Shown piece by piece: positions 25,259 to 33,811 of a stretch of DNA of 64,000 bases (the first letter of the stretch is position 1; every line of letters starts with the position of its first letter). The DNA comes from an uncultured Duncaniella sp. Its GTDB lineage: Bacteria; Bacteroidota; Bacteroidia; Bacteroidales; Muribaculaceae. The stretch is taken from positions 1-64,000 of the forward strand of contig CAJTJG010000014.1 of the NCBI GenBank assembly GCA_910576785.1. The letters run 5' to 3'. The notes below the pieces were generated by a model that was given only the letters and a program-made list of their open reading frames with translations, had not been told where the DNA came from and searched no databases. The translations under genes were made by a program, and so were the position numbers.

Positions 25259-25323
25259 AGAATCATCTGATTTTCATGTAATTTCCAATAGGCACACACA
25301 TACACTACCCAATGTCAAAAAAC

Positions 25324-25366
25324 GCCGTCCGGTACTCTTCGGTAGAGTGCCGGACGGTATTTTTCG
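25324..25366 (+). terminator. Intrinsic terminator of the 24290 gene
   Basis: CCGTCCGGTACTCT and AGAGTGCCGGACGG form a 14-bp stem with one mismatch around a TCGGT loop, followed by TATTTTTC. Confidence 0.9.
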
Positions 25367-25408
25367 TTCATAAAAGTATCACTTTCGACCAAAAAGGAAA
25401 TAAAATGG

Positions 25409-25450
25409 TAAAATAGTATTACATCCCAGGGTCAATTAACCGTACCTTTG
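25409..25450 (+). promoter_or_regulatory. Second copy of the TAAAATAGTATTAC promoter
   Basis: TAAAATAGTATTAC (25409-25422), 20 bp, TACCTTTG (25443-25450). The layout equals that of the promoter at 24116-24157, with flanking similarity (GG before it, CCnnnGGT after it). No ORF follows before the terminator at 25606. Confidence 0.6.
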
Positions 25451-25605
25451 CAATATCACGATCATGTGGTTTGAAGGGCAATCGCCTGAAAGACCACTAT
25501 GTAGCACCGCTTTCGGAATCCAAACCCAACATAAAGACAAATACTACAAACTCTAACATTTTTATCTTTTTTTTATTTTCCAATAGCCTAACATACTAAA
25601 TGCAT
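25451..25605 (+). ncRNA. Candidate small RNA or remnant of a deleted gene copy
   Basis: From a promoter at 25409-25450 to a terminator at 25606-25642 there is no ORF. The predicted RNA of about 190 nt opens with a GTGGT/ACCAC hairpin (about 25474-25500). GGAATCCAAACCCAACATAA resembles the leader of the 24290 gene (TGAATCAAACCTAAATATCA), and TTTTCCAATAGCCTAACATA resembles its 3' flank (TTTCCAATAGGCACACACAT). So the unit may be a paralogue that lost its coding region, or a regulatory RNA derived from it. Confidence 0.4.
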
Positions 25606-25642
25606 ACCCGGGTCTCCGCAGGAAGAGCCCGGGTGTTTTTTT
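25606..25642 (+). terminator. Intrinsic terminator
   Basis: ACCCGGG (25606-25612) pairs with CCCGGGT (25628-25634), followed by GTTTTTTT. It closes the ORF-less unit at 25409-25642. The following TTGTATCTTTCTGTATGG (25641-25658) resembles the outer end of the long-hairpin arms. Confidence 0.8.
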
Positions 25643-25682
25643 GTATCTTTCTGTATGGACTTTGCCACACCGCCGCCGGGTT

Positions 25683-26462
25683 CTATCCAAGCAGGACGTC
25701 AAGTGCCATCATGAGCAGGAAACCTACGGAGAAGCCTATGGTGCCGATGTTGGAGTGGCGCCCCTGCTGTGTCTCCGGTATGAGTTCCTCGACCACCACA
25801 TACATCATGGCTCCGGCAGAGAACGCAAGAAGATAGGGGAGCACGGGTATGACCAATGATGCAAGCAGGATGGTGAGCAAGGCTCCGGCAGGCTCCACAA
25901 TACCGCTGAGCGCACCGATAAGAAAGGATTTCCCACGGGAATTTCCGGCAGTGTGAAGCGGCATCGACACGATAGCCCCCTCGGGGAAGTTCTGTATGGC
26001 TATGCCTACCGCGAGTGCGAGCGCTCCGGCCATAGGCATATAGGAATTGTGCTCGAGGGCCGCGGCAAGGGCGACACCCACAGCCATTCCCTCGGGAATG
26101 TTGTGGAGCGTGACGGCAAAGACGAGCTTGGATGTGCGCGAGAGGTGCGATCTCGGGCCTTCGCTCTGCGTGCTCTCTATGTGCTGGTGTGGTACAACCT
26201 CATCGAGAAAAAGCAGAAACAGAATGCCGAGGGCAAAACCTATGACAGCAGGGAGGATGCTTGCAAGCCCCTCCTTGCCGGTCATCTCGATGGATGGTAT
26301 GAGCAATGACCATACGGATGCGGCCACCATCACGCCGGCAGCAAAGCCTGTAAGCCCTTTCTGCAACAGCGGCGCCATGTTGCGGCGCATCATGAACACA
26401 CAGGCCGATCCGGCCACTGTGCCCGCGAAGGGCAATAATATACCTATGATAAGTCCATTCAT
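25683..26462 (-). CDS. ZIP family metal transporter
   Basis: ZIP proteins import divalent metals such as zinc across the inner membrane. The 259-aa protein has about eight transmembrane helices and the binding-site motifs HNIPEG (120-125) and QNFPEG (157-162), with a His-containing loop (EVVPHQHIES) between helices 3 and 4. This is the ZupT-like subfamily. It is preceded upstream by a 12-bp imperfect hairpin (26519-26553) and appears to be a single gene. Which metal it carries cannot be told; a Zur-type operator was not recognised. Confidence 0.93.
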   Translation of the reverse strand: MNGLIIGILLPFAGTVAGSACVFMMRRNMAPLLQKGLTGFAAGVMVAASVWSLLIPSIEMTGKEGLASILPAVIGFALGILFLLFLDEVVPHQHIESTQSEGPRSHLSRTSKLVFAVTLHNIPEGMAVGVALAAALEHNSYMPMAGALALAVGIAIQNFPEGAIVSMPLHTAGNSRGKSFLIGALSGIVEPAGALLTILLASLVIPVLPYLLAFSAGAMMYVVVEELIPETQQGRHSNIGTIGFSVGFLLMMALDVLLG

Positions 26463-26591
26463 AATCTTCTAACACCGTAACTTTCGTTTTTGCTCAATTC
26501 CGACGGTAATCGGAAAGAGGCTGCGACCGGATCTTATACGACCGGACACAGCCCCGAGTCAACAAAAGTCGACTAATAACAAAAGTGGAAT

Positions 26592-28709
26592 TTATCTCAC
26601 AAGATGCTTGACAGCCTTGTCGCCGGCACGGAGGATGTATATGCCGGGGGCGAGGGTGCGGGCAGAGGAGGCGCTCACACCGGAGCTAACGAGCTTGCCG
26701 TCGATGGAGTAGATGTCCACGATGGTGTCGCCGTCGACAGCGATATCAGTGATGGAGTTCTGGACATCCATGTTGAAGGCTTCGGGCTCGGAGAGGAGAC
26801 CCTCGACAGAGGTGTCCTCATCGCCGAAGATGGGCTGGATCTGGACGGTGTGGTCGCCGGCAATGCGCCCGGTCTCGACATAGGCCCAGGGTGATGACAC
26901 CTCGCCGAACTTCTCGCCATCGATGTAGCCGATGTATGTTCTGGCTCCTTCGACGGGATCCCATGAGATAGTTGCTGTGCGCGATTCAATGTCGACATCC
27001 ACGTTGACCTTCTCAATGACGGGATAGTTGCTGAGACGGACATCGGCAATGACGGCCGACGAGGCCTGGCCATCAAAGCTTGCCCCAAAGGCGAAGCGGA
27101 AGTCGTCGCGGCCACACACATCGGCGGGCATTGTCACGGCCATGTGGCGCCAGTTGGACGGGCTTGTGGCGCTGTAGTCGTCGAGGTTGGCACCGTCGGC
27201 TATGAGGAATTTCTTGACGGAAACCATATTGCCCTCGGCATCGGAGGCCATAACATCGATGCTGACATCGTTGTAGGCCAGGGCGAAATACAGGAACTCG
27301 AGCACCACACACTTGCTGCCCTCGGTGTTGATCTTATAGCTCGTGAGCGAGTTGACCACACCGGCGCTGGGATAACCCTGGTTGAAGTTGAGGATAGCCA
27401 TGCCGGCTCCTGCAGACGGGCCGTCGATATAGGGTCCAGACCAGGAGGATGAGCCGAGACTCACGTTGGTTCCGAATGCCCATGTGCCGCCACGGTTGGG
27501 ATTCTCCGGTATCCAGCAGTTCTCGGGCGACGTGCCGGGGAATGTCTCTACAAACGGCATCGTATAGGCCGGACCAACAATGAAGGGATATGAATAGCCA
27601 TTGGTGGCCGAGCCGTTGAAGTAGGGGTAGGCATCAGAGCCTTCTCCGAGATTATTGTAGGGTTCAAGACGATAATTGCACTTGACGGGAGCCTCGAGAC
27701 CCTCACCGCTGTCAAAGAACTCGGTCTTGTCAAGATTGTCGGCTATGAGCTGCGAGGCATCCGAGCCGTAGCCCCACACGCGGTAGATCTTATAGCGCGT
27801 GGCCTCGGGATCGAACTTACTGCCGTTGTAGCTGTTCTGACCGGCTGTAGGAGCCTCCCATGTGAGGAGCACACCGCCATCCTTGTAGACGCCTTCATAG
27901 CCGGATATATAACCGGGGACGTCATAGCCAATCCAGCCCGTCACCTGCTTGCCCACATAGCCAAGCGGAGTGACGACCTTGACGTAATAGTTATTGTTGC
28001 TGTTCATCTCAGGGGTAGCATCCGTAAGGGTCACCTCCGAACCCTTTGCAGGATTTTCGACGGTGGCGATGGGCTTGTCGCCGCTTGATGGCTTGGTGTC
28101 GTACTGGTCCAGACGATACAGCTCGACACCGGTGATCCCTACAGGTAAGTCAAGTTCCTCAGAGTCGAATTTGTATTTGGAGGGGACGGTGACAGTGACT
28201 GCGGCTTTCCCGTCGGCGGTCTCTGAGAGAACCGGTGTGGCCAAAACGAGATCAAGACCCGGAGAGAGCGACTTTGTGGCCTCGGGCGACACATCCTCAC
28301 CAATGGTGGCTGTGGCTGTGTATGTCATGGTGTAGCCGTATTCCCATGCGGGGACGGCATCATCGACAAACGGGAGTTCCTGACCGGGAGCGACATCGGA
28401 GGCAGTGAAGACGGTGATCTCCTCCGACTTCCAGAGCGAGTAGCAGGAACGGGTGACCTTGATGGTCATCGTGGTACCGTCGGGCAGAGGATCTCCCTCA
28501 CTGTCGCTTGACCACCATCCGCTACCGGGAACATTCACCGATTTGGGCGATGTGACTTTGCCGGAGATCTCACCGGTAGATGTTGAACTTATACCGAAAC
28601 TGACGGACACAACAGGTTTGTAGGGTTGTACTGCCTGAACGACCTCGGGCAGGAATGCCGCCGACGTCATGACGAGCGCGGCAGCAATGGTCTTGTGTAA
28701 AATTGCCAT
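26592..28709 (-). CDS. Secreted fibronectin III-type protein with T9SS C-terminal domain (705 aa)
   Basis: The 705-aa protein has a signal peptide (MAILHKTIAAALVMTSAAF), several fibronectin III-like beta domains (about 150-370 and 570-640), and a jelly-roll-like domain of the choice-of-anchor J kind (about 385-560; starts MPFVETFPGTSPENC and contains WRHMAVTMPADVCGRDDFRF). It ends with a type A T9SS sorting domain: DIAVDGDTIVDIYSIDGKLV, then LAPGIYILRAGDKAVKHLVR. No catalytic site is seen. It is likely surface-exposed or released through T9SS. Confidence 0.82.
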   Translation of the reverse strand: MAILHKTIAAALVMTSAAFLPEVVQAVQPYKPVVSVSFGISSTSTGEISGKVTSPKSVNVPGSGWWSSDSEGDPLPDGTTMTIKVTRSCYSLWKSEEITVFTASDVAPGQELPFVDDAVPAWEYGYTMTYTATATIGEDVSPEATKSLSPGLDLVLATPVLSETADGKAAVTVTVPSKYKFDSEELDLPVGITGVELYRLDQYDTKPSSGDKPIATVENPAKGSEVTLTDATPEMNSNNNYYVKVVTPLGYVGKQVTGWIGYDVPGYISGYEGVYKDGGVLLTWEAPTAGQNSYNGSKFDPEATRYKIYRVWGYGSDASQLIADNLDKTEFFDSGEGLEAPVKCNYRLEPYNNLGEGSDAYPYFNGSATNGYSYPFIVGPAYTMPFVETFPGTSPENCWIPENPNRGGTWAFGTNVSLGSSSWSGPYIDGPSAGAGMAILNFNQGYPSAGVVNSLTSYKINTEGSKCVVLEFLYFALAYNDVSIDVMASDAEGNMVSVKKFLIADGANLDDYSATSPSNWRHMAVTMPADVCGRDDFRFAFGASFDGQASSAVIADVRLSNYPVIEKVNVDVDIESRTATISWDPVEGARTYIGYIDGEKFGEVSSPWAYVETGRIAGDHTVQIQPIFGDEDTSVEGLLSEPEAFNMDVQNSITDIAVDGDTIVDIYSIDGKLVSSGVSASSARTLAPGIYILRAGDKAVKHLVR

Positions 28710-28749
28710 AATGATGATGAAAATGTGTATTGACTATTACTTGTGCTCG

Positions 28750-28780
28750 CAAAATTAACACTTACATATCAAAATGACAA
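28750..28780 (-). promoter_or_regulatory. Promoter of the fibronectin III-type secreted protein
   Basis: Minus strand TTG (28780-28778), 20 bp, TAATTTTG (28757-28750), about 40 nt before the ATG at 28709. Full match to the Bacteroidota pattern. Confidence 0.8.
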
Positions 28781-28851
28781 GAAAAATTGAATAAAAATAA
28801 ATTTTAGCTACAAAATATAAATTTAATATAGCAAAAAGACATTGCGTAAAA

Positions 28852-31203
28852 CTATCGCAGGAAGCGCGGGGCGAGGATGAATGTGCCGATAGAGATACCG
28901 AAATTCCATCCCATGCCTCCGGTGGAGTAATTGCCGTAGGCGCTCACGGACCCGAACGGGAGTGACAACCTTCCCTCGACCTCGCCGAAGAACTGCGGAT
29001 CATGCAGCCACTTGCCATAGCGGGCACCCACACCGTCGGGAGCGGTCTCGATGGCCCTGAGCGGGAGGAAACCTACAAACGAACCGCGCAGTGAGAAGGT
29101 GGAGGAGAGCTTGAAAACGGGTATGACACCGAGGCTCACAAAAGAGTTGGCGCGGAGCGAGGGTGCGAACTGGTTGTAGCTCGAAGGTGTGGGGTGGATG
29201 GCCTCGGCGGCCACTATTGAAGCCTCGTAGGTAGGGAGAAGCTTGCGGGTGGAGAGGAGTGTGCCGAAGCGTGCGCCCACGGAGAAGCGGCGGTCCAGCG
29301 GCCAATATCTCACTGCCTCGAGACGTGCCTGAAGCCAGCGCACATCGCTATTCACCTCAGGTGAGGCACCGCCGTCGGCACGGTAGTGGTATTTTCCGGC
29401 TATGGCTGCCGCCGAGGCCTCTATGGACATGCCCGAGGTGGGATCATCGGCGGAGTTGAGCGAGTTGTACTCCCATGCCATACGCAGCTGACCGAGATTG
29501 AAAATGCCGCGGTCGCGTATCATCATCTCCTCCCCGTCGACTGCGCCGGCAGCGGGTCGCGAATGGTAGCGGTCGGTGAGATGACCGAATCCAATGCCGG
29601 CCTCCACACGGGTGCGATGGGTAGGCCCCCACGCGAAAGCCGCACGTCCGAAAGCCTCGGAGCGGCGTATGAAGTCGGGGGCGTCGATCTGATAGAACAG
29701 TTTCTCGGTCTCGTGATACTTCTGCCTCGACACTACGACACGCATCTCGAGAGCCGACGGGCGATAGGTGTTGAAGAACGCGCGGAATCTCCCCTCGGCG
29801 GCGAGATAGCTCTGACCAACCCATGCATTGATATCGGCATTGAGCGACTTGAAGCGCAGCGTGTTGTAGCCGGCATGGAAGAAGAGCATGCTGTTTGTTG
29901 ACGAGGATATGTAGCCGCCTATGCCAACGTTGTATTTCTCCTTGACCACGGCGCGGTAGTTGAGCGTGAAGGAGGAGTCGGCCTGATTGAGCACAGGGGT
30001 AGGTACAAGATTCTGAAGCTGTCCGGAACTGATGGCCCGGTAATAAGCGTCGCGGGCCTCCGGATAAGTAGATACCGTCCGGCCTCCGGGAGTGAACAGA
30101 GAGCGGAGATAGCGGTTCTCGCCGGGGGTGCCTCCACTCACGGTGACGGAGTCGATCCTGAACGGCGGAGTAGCAGCCTTGAACTCCTTGCGGCGGCGCT
30201 CCACATCGGCGGCGGCCACGGATGAGCGCACTTTGAGACGTACCGAATCGACCATCTCGAGGCCACGGCGGTAACCTATATCATATATCTGCTGATACTT
30301 GTCGAAATCGAGCAGGCCGAAACGGTCGAGGTCAATGCGTATGTACACGCCCTTGCCATAGGGGAAAGGGTAGTCATCGGGCTGCATGATCATATCCTCG
30401 AGCTGCGACATGGGGTTGCGCGAGGCAGGGGGAGCATCCTTCGACCCTACATCCACGCCTATGAGCGCGTCGGGGTTGAAGTCATCCACCATCACATCCA
30501 CCGGGAAATTGTCATATATACCGCCGTCGTACATGGGCACGCCATCGAGCAGAATCGGCTCGAAGACCATGGGGAAGGACATGGACATGCGCACGGCATC
30601 GGCAAGCGAACCCTTGGAAAGGACCACCTTGTGCTTGGCGTAGACATCGGAGGTGACACAGCGGAAGGGGACGAAGAGCCTGTCGAAGTCACCCCCGCAC
30701 TGCGCTGTAAAGCGCGAGTAGATGTCGAGAAATGCCATATTCATCGGTATGGGGTTGATGAGGCTCATAGGGAGCACGGATGTGACACTTGTGGAGTCCT
30801 TGCCGAGATTTAGGCGCACGAACACGGGGCTCTTGTCGCGTGTGAGGAAATAGTACGTGTAGTCAGGATCGATCTTGCCAGTGGACCAGTAGGCAAACCC
30901 GCGCGATGCTATCAGCTCCAGCATCTCGGCCGGTGTATAGCCCGAGGCATATAGGCTGCCCACGATAGCGCCCATGGAGGTGCCGGTGATATAGTCGATA
31001 GGGATGTCATTTTCCTCAAATGCCTGTATCACACCGATGTGTGCTATTCCCTTAGCCCCACCGCCGGAGAGGACGAGGCCCACAGTGGGGCGCTCGCCGG
31101 CATGGCTCCGGGGTGCGGACAAGAGGATACAGAAGATCATCAATGCCATGAGGCAAACCATACCTGTGTATCCTGCGGATTTCTCCCGTATCTTTCTGTC
31201 CAT
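28852..31203 (-). CDS. Patatin-like phospholipase with C-terminal beta-barrel
   Basis: The 783-aa protein has a signal peptide (about 1-35), a patatin hydrolase domain with the oxyanion loop SGGGAKG (46-52), the nucleophile elbow GTSMG (74-78, S76) and the catalytic Asp in DGGIYDNFP (D226), then a POTRA-like link (about 335-400) and a C-terminal barrel of the BamA/Omp85 type ending ILAPRFLR. This is a PlpD-like (type Vd) arrangement, so the hydrolase may be moved to the cell surface. It is a single gene; a head-to-head gap of 92 bp separates it from aroK. Confidence 0.9.
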   Translation of the reverse strand: MDRKIREKSAGYTGMVCLMALMIFCILLSAPRSHAGERPTVGLVLSGGGAKGIAHIGVIQAFEENDIPIDYITGTSMGAIVGSLYASGYTPAEMLELIASRGFAYWSTGKIDPDYTYYFLTRDKSPVFVRLNLGKDSTSVTSVLPMSLINPIPMNMAFLDIYSRFTAQCGGDFDRLFVPFRCVTSDVYAKHKVVLSKGSLADAVRMSMSFPMVFEPILLDGVPMYDGGIYDNFPVDVMVDDFNPDALIGVDVGSKDAPPASRNPMSQLEDMIMQPDDYPFPYGKGVYIRIDLDRFGLLDFDKYQQIYDIGYRRGLEMVDSVRLKVRSSVAAADVERRRKEFKAATPPFRIDSVTVSGGTPGENRYLRSLFTPGGRTVSTYPEARDAYYRAISSGQLQNLVPTPVLNQADSSFTLNYRAVVKEKYNVGIGGYISSSTNSMLFFHAGYNTLRFKSLNADINAWVGQSYLAAEGRFRAFFNTYRPSALEMRVVVSRQKYHETEKLFYQIDAPDFIRRSEAFGRAAFAWGPTHRTRVEAGIGFGHLTDRYHSRPAAGAVDGEEMMIRDRGIFNLGQLRMAWEYNSLNSADDPTSGMSIEASAAAIAGKYHYRADGGASPEVNSDVRWLQARLEAVRYWPLDRRFSVGARFGTLLSTRKLLPTYEASIVAAEAIHPTPSSYNQFAPSLRANSFVSLGVIPVFKLSSTFSLRGSFVGFLPLRAIETAPDGVGARYGKWLHDPQFFGEVEGRLSLPFGSVSAYGNYSTGGMGWNFGISIGTFILAPRFLR

Positions 31204-31282
31204 TGTAGAGATAGTTGTGAAATAGTTGAAACGTTCGTTTAAAAATTTAACAAACGAGATGTGGATTTTGATTAAAATTCGG

Positions 31283-31290
31283 TAAATTTG
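31283..31290 (+). promoter_or_regulatory. -7 box of the aroK promoter, next to the start codon
   Basis: TAAATTTG lies 5 nt before the ATG at 31296, implying a leaderless or nearly leaderless transcript. No exact TTG is found at the -33 position. Confidence 0.55.
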
Positions 31291-31295
31291 CCGAA

Positions 31296-31826
31296 ATGAA
31301 ACCCATATTTCTCATAGGCTACATGTGCAGCGGCAAGACCACGCTCGGACGGGCGCTCGCCGCGGCCACCGGAGTGCGCTTCATCGACCTCGACGATATG
31401 GTGGAGGAAATGGCCGGATGCACCGTAAGCGAGATCTTCGCCTCAAAGGGCGAGAGCGCGTTCAGAGCTCTTGAACGCGAGGCGCTCGGGAGGGCTGCCG
31501 CCACCCCCGGCGGAGCGCTCATAGCGTGCGGAGGGGGCACACCGTGCCAGCCCGGCAACATGGAGCTGATGAACTCGTGCGGACTCACCGTGCAGCTCAC
31601 CGTGGAGCACTCCCGGCTGATGAACCGTCTGCGCGAGGGACGCGCCCGCCGCCCGCTCATCGCGGCGCTCGCCGACGATGAGCTGGAGGAGTTCATCACT
31701 GCCCAGATGGAAAAACGCCGCGGGAAATATGACATGGCCACCGCCACATTCGACAGTTCTCTGCTCGAAAACGAGCAGGAAATAGCCGCGACAGTGGAGA
31801 AATTCAAGCAACAATTCATGCTATGA
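31296..31826 (+). CDS. aroK: Shikimate kinase
   Basis: AroK phosphorylates shikimate to shikimate 3-phosphate in the aromatic amino acid pathway; aroA, encoding the next step, is elsewhere in this window (55253-56527). The 176-aa protein has the Walker A loop GYMCSGKTT (8-16), FIDLDDMVEE and ACGGGTP for shikimate binding, and RRPLI in the lid. Its stop overlaps the next start in an ATGA arrangement, so the three genes here form an operon. Confidence 0.95.
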   Translation: MKPIFLIGYMCSGKTTLGRALAAATGVRFIDLDDMVEEMAGCTVSEIFASKGESAFRALEREALGRAAATPGGALIACGGGTPCQPGNMELMNSCGLTVQLTVEHSRLMNRLREGRARRPLIAALADDELEEFITAQMEKRRGKYDMATATFDSSLLENEQEIAATVEKFKQQFML

Positions 31827-33001
31827 CAGCACCCACCCCACTTGAACAACCCTGCGAGACAATGACCTCGCGGCGCAGCCTCACCATAGGGCTGCCCACA
31901 TGCACCGACACCGCCGAACGGCGCTTCCCGCTCACCCCCGAGGGGGCGGCGCAGCTGATAGAGCGCGGATTCAGGATCAGGATGCAGGAGGGTGCGGCAC
32001 GGTCCATACATTACAGTGACGGAGCCTACACTCGGGCAGGAGTGGAGGTGTGCGGACGTCAGGAGGCCATGGCATGCGACATAGTCATATCGGTCGGCAC
32101 CCTGACCGCCGCCGACATCAGGGACATGCGCCGCGGAGCCATGCTGCTGACCATGCTGCGGCCGGTGGCCTGTCACCCGGAGGCCATACGCGAACTGCTT
32201 CACCGTCATATCATCTCGATAGCCCTCGATCTGGTGGAGGATCCCCACGGATGCACGCCATTCGCCGACATACTGGCCGAGATCGATGGCCGCGCATCCG
32301 TAGCCATCGCCTCATCGCTACTGGCCGATCCGGGCCGCGGCAAGGGGATACTGCTGGGGGGCGTGGCCGGAATCGTGCCGTGCGAGACCCTCATCATAGG
32401 CTCGGGGATAGCCGCCTGCGCCGCCGCGCGGTCGGCCATGGGCCTCGGCGCCACAGTGAGAATGTTTGACAACGATGTCTACTCGTTGCGCCGCGCATCG
32501 CAGGAGCTTGGCCCCTGGGCCATCACCTCATCACTCCACCCGCGCACTCTCGACAACGCGCTGCGGAGCGCTGATGTGGTCATAGTCACCCCCACCTCAC
32601 AGCCCTTCGCCCTTCACGCCGACACGGTGGGACACATGAAACGCGGGGTGGTGACGTTCGACCTCAACCCCGATGCCGACGGGTCGGCCTTCCCGTCGAT
32701 GGCTCCGCTTGACCTTGCCATGATCTCGGCAATGGACGGATCGGCCCGCACGGAGGGGCGCATATGCTTCATCAATGCCGGAAGCGCGGTGGCCCGAACG
32801 GCAGCTATGGCGCTGAGCAACACCCTGCTCACATTCATGGAGAGCATTGCAGGATGCGAGGGGCCGGCGAACGCCCTGCGCCTGCTGCCGGGAATGCAGA
32901 AGGCCACGATGACATTCTTCGGAAAAATCGTGAACAGACGCGTGGCCGCAGCCATGCGCACGCGCAGCGTGGACATATCCATTTATCTGACACTGTCATG
33001 A
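31823..33001 (+). CDS. Alanine dehydrogenase/PNT-like NAD-dependent enzyme
   Basis: The 392-aa protein follows the alanine dehydrogenase/transhydrogenase fold: an N-terminal part with RRFPLTPEGAAQLIERG and the MLLTMLRPVA segment, and a Rossmann domain with LIIGSGIAACAAARSAMGLG followed by the acidic residue in RMFDNDVYSL. The usual motif is GGGVVG; here it is GSGIAA, so the glycine pattern is slightly changed. The reaction (pyruvate, NADH and ammonia to alanine, or another keto acid) is not certain from sequence. ATGA overlaps occur on both sides. Confidence 0.75.
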   Translation: MTAPTPLEQPCETMTSRRSLTIGLPTCTDTAERRFPLTPEGAAQLIERGFRIRMQEGAARSIHYSDGAYTRAGVEVCGRQEAMACDIVISVGTLTAADIRDMRRGAMLLTMLRPVACHPEAIRELLHRHIISIALDLVEDPHGCTPFADILAEIDGRASVAIASSLLADPGRGKGILLGGVAGIVPCETLIIGSGIAACAAARSAMGLGATVRMFDNDVYSLRRASQELGPWAITSSLHPRTLDNALRSADVVIVTPTSQPFALHADTVGHMKRGVVTFDLNPDADGSAFPSMAPLDLAMISAMDGSARTEGRICFINAGSAVARTAAMALSNTLLTFMESIAGCEGPANALRLLPGMQKATMTFFGKIVNRRVAAAMRTRSVDISIYLTLS

Positions 33002-33639
33002 GGAGAAGGAAATTTTATGTGATATGGGAGGGATACGCCACCGGAGTATTTGACTCGTGGGAGGAGTGCGAACTCCATACCAAAGGATATCCCGGAGCTA
33101 AATACAAAAGTTTTTCATCGCAGGAGGAAGCCGTGGCAGCCTATCGCGGCGATCCGGCCGACCAGATGGAGATACTCACGGCCATAGCCTCACACAAACC
33201 CGAGACCACCGACTATGCCTCGCACCCCGAGATACATCTCGACGCGCTTGCTGTTGATGCGGCGTGCTCCAAAAACCCCGGGCCCGTGGAGTATCAGGGC
33301 GTATGGGTGAGAACCGGCGAGCGGATATTCCACGTGGGGCCGCTGGAGGGCGGCACAAACAATATCGGCGAGTATCTGGCGCTTGTCCACGGGCTGGCAC
33401 TGCTCAAGGCGCAGGGCCGCCCCGACACACCCATCTATACCGACTCGCGCACTGCCCGCGCATGGGTAAGGAACCGTGCGCCCAAGACGTCGCTGCAACG
33501 CACGCCGCAGAACGCCACCCTCTTCGAGATGATGGACCGCGCTACGGCATGGCTCCATGCCAACGCCATCACCAACCCGATACTTACATGGGACACCCCC
33601 AACTGGGGCGAGATCCCCGCCGACTTCGGTCGAAAATAG
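32998..33639 (+). CDS. RNase H with viroplasmin-type N-terminal domain
   Basis: The 213-aa protein starts with the hybrid-binding domain (MRRRKFYVIWEGYATGVFDSW, about 1-50), then a linker and an RNase HI catalytic domain from about 80: DAACSKNPGP (first Asp), NNIGEYLAL (Glu), YTDSRTA (Asp) and a final Asp in IPADFG. It cleaves the RNA strand of RNA-DNA hybrids. The start overlaps the upstream stop (ATGA); earlier frame starts lie inside the neighbour. It ends before a long hairpin (33662). Confidence 0.9.
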   Translation: MRRRKFYVIWEGYATGVFDSWEECELHTKGYPGAKYKSFSSQEEAVAAYRGDPADQMEILTAIASHKPETTDYASHPEIHLDALAVDAACSKNPGPVEYQGVWVRTGERIFHVGPLEGGTNNIGEYLALVHGLALLKAQGRPDTPIYTDSRTARAWVRNRAPKTSLQRTPQNATLFEMMDRATAWLHANAITNPILTWDTPNWGEIPADFGRK

Positions 33640-33661
33640 CCGATATGAGGCTGTGTCATAA

Positions 33662-33781
33662 TTGATAGAAAGACACAGAAGGACAAAGAAAGGACATAAG
33701 GGACAGATTTTTAATCATCAGTATGACAATTAATTATCTTTGTCCCTTATGTCCTTTCTTTGTCCGTACGTATCTTTCTAT
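33662..33781. repeat. Long intergenic hairpin, copy D of a dispersed family
   Basis: Left arm 33664-33707 (GATAGAAAGACACAGAAGGA, CAAAGAAAGGACATAAGGGA) pairs almost throughout with right arm 33740-33781. The loop contains AATCATCAGTATGACAATT. It lies between convergent genes (the RNase H and esterase genes). Confidence 0.9.
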
Positions 33782-33811
33782 ATATACCTAATATTTTTGC
33801 CTGATTTTATG

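Noticed and set aside
26519..26553. Imperfect hairpin GGCTG...CAGCC between the ZIP gene and the fibronectin III-type gene
   Set aside because: One mismatch, no T-run on the exit side and located between two leftward genes; could be a weak hairpin but no role can be supported.
32764..32997. N-terminal extension of the RNase H frame upstream of 32998
   Set aside because: It lies within the alanine-dehydrogenase-like gene; the family N-terminus starts at the ATG at 32998 with an ATGA overlap.
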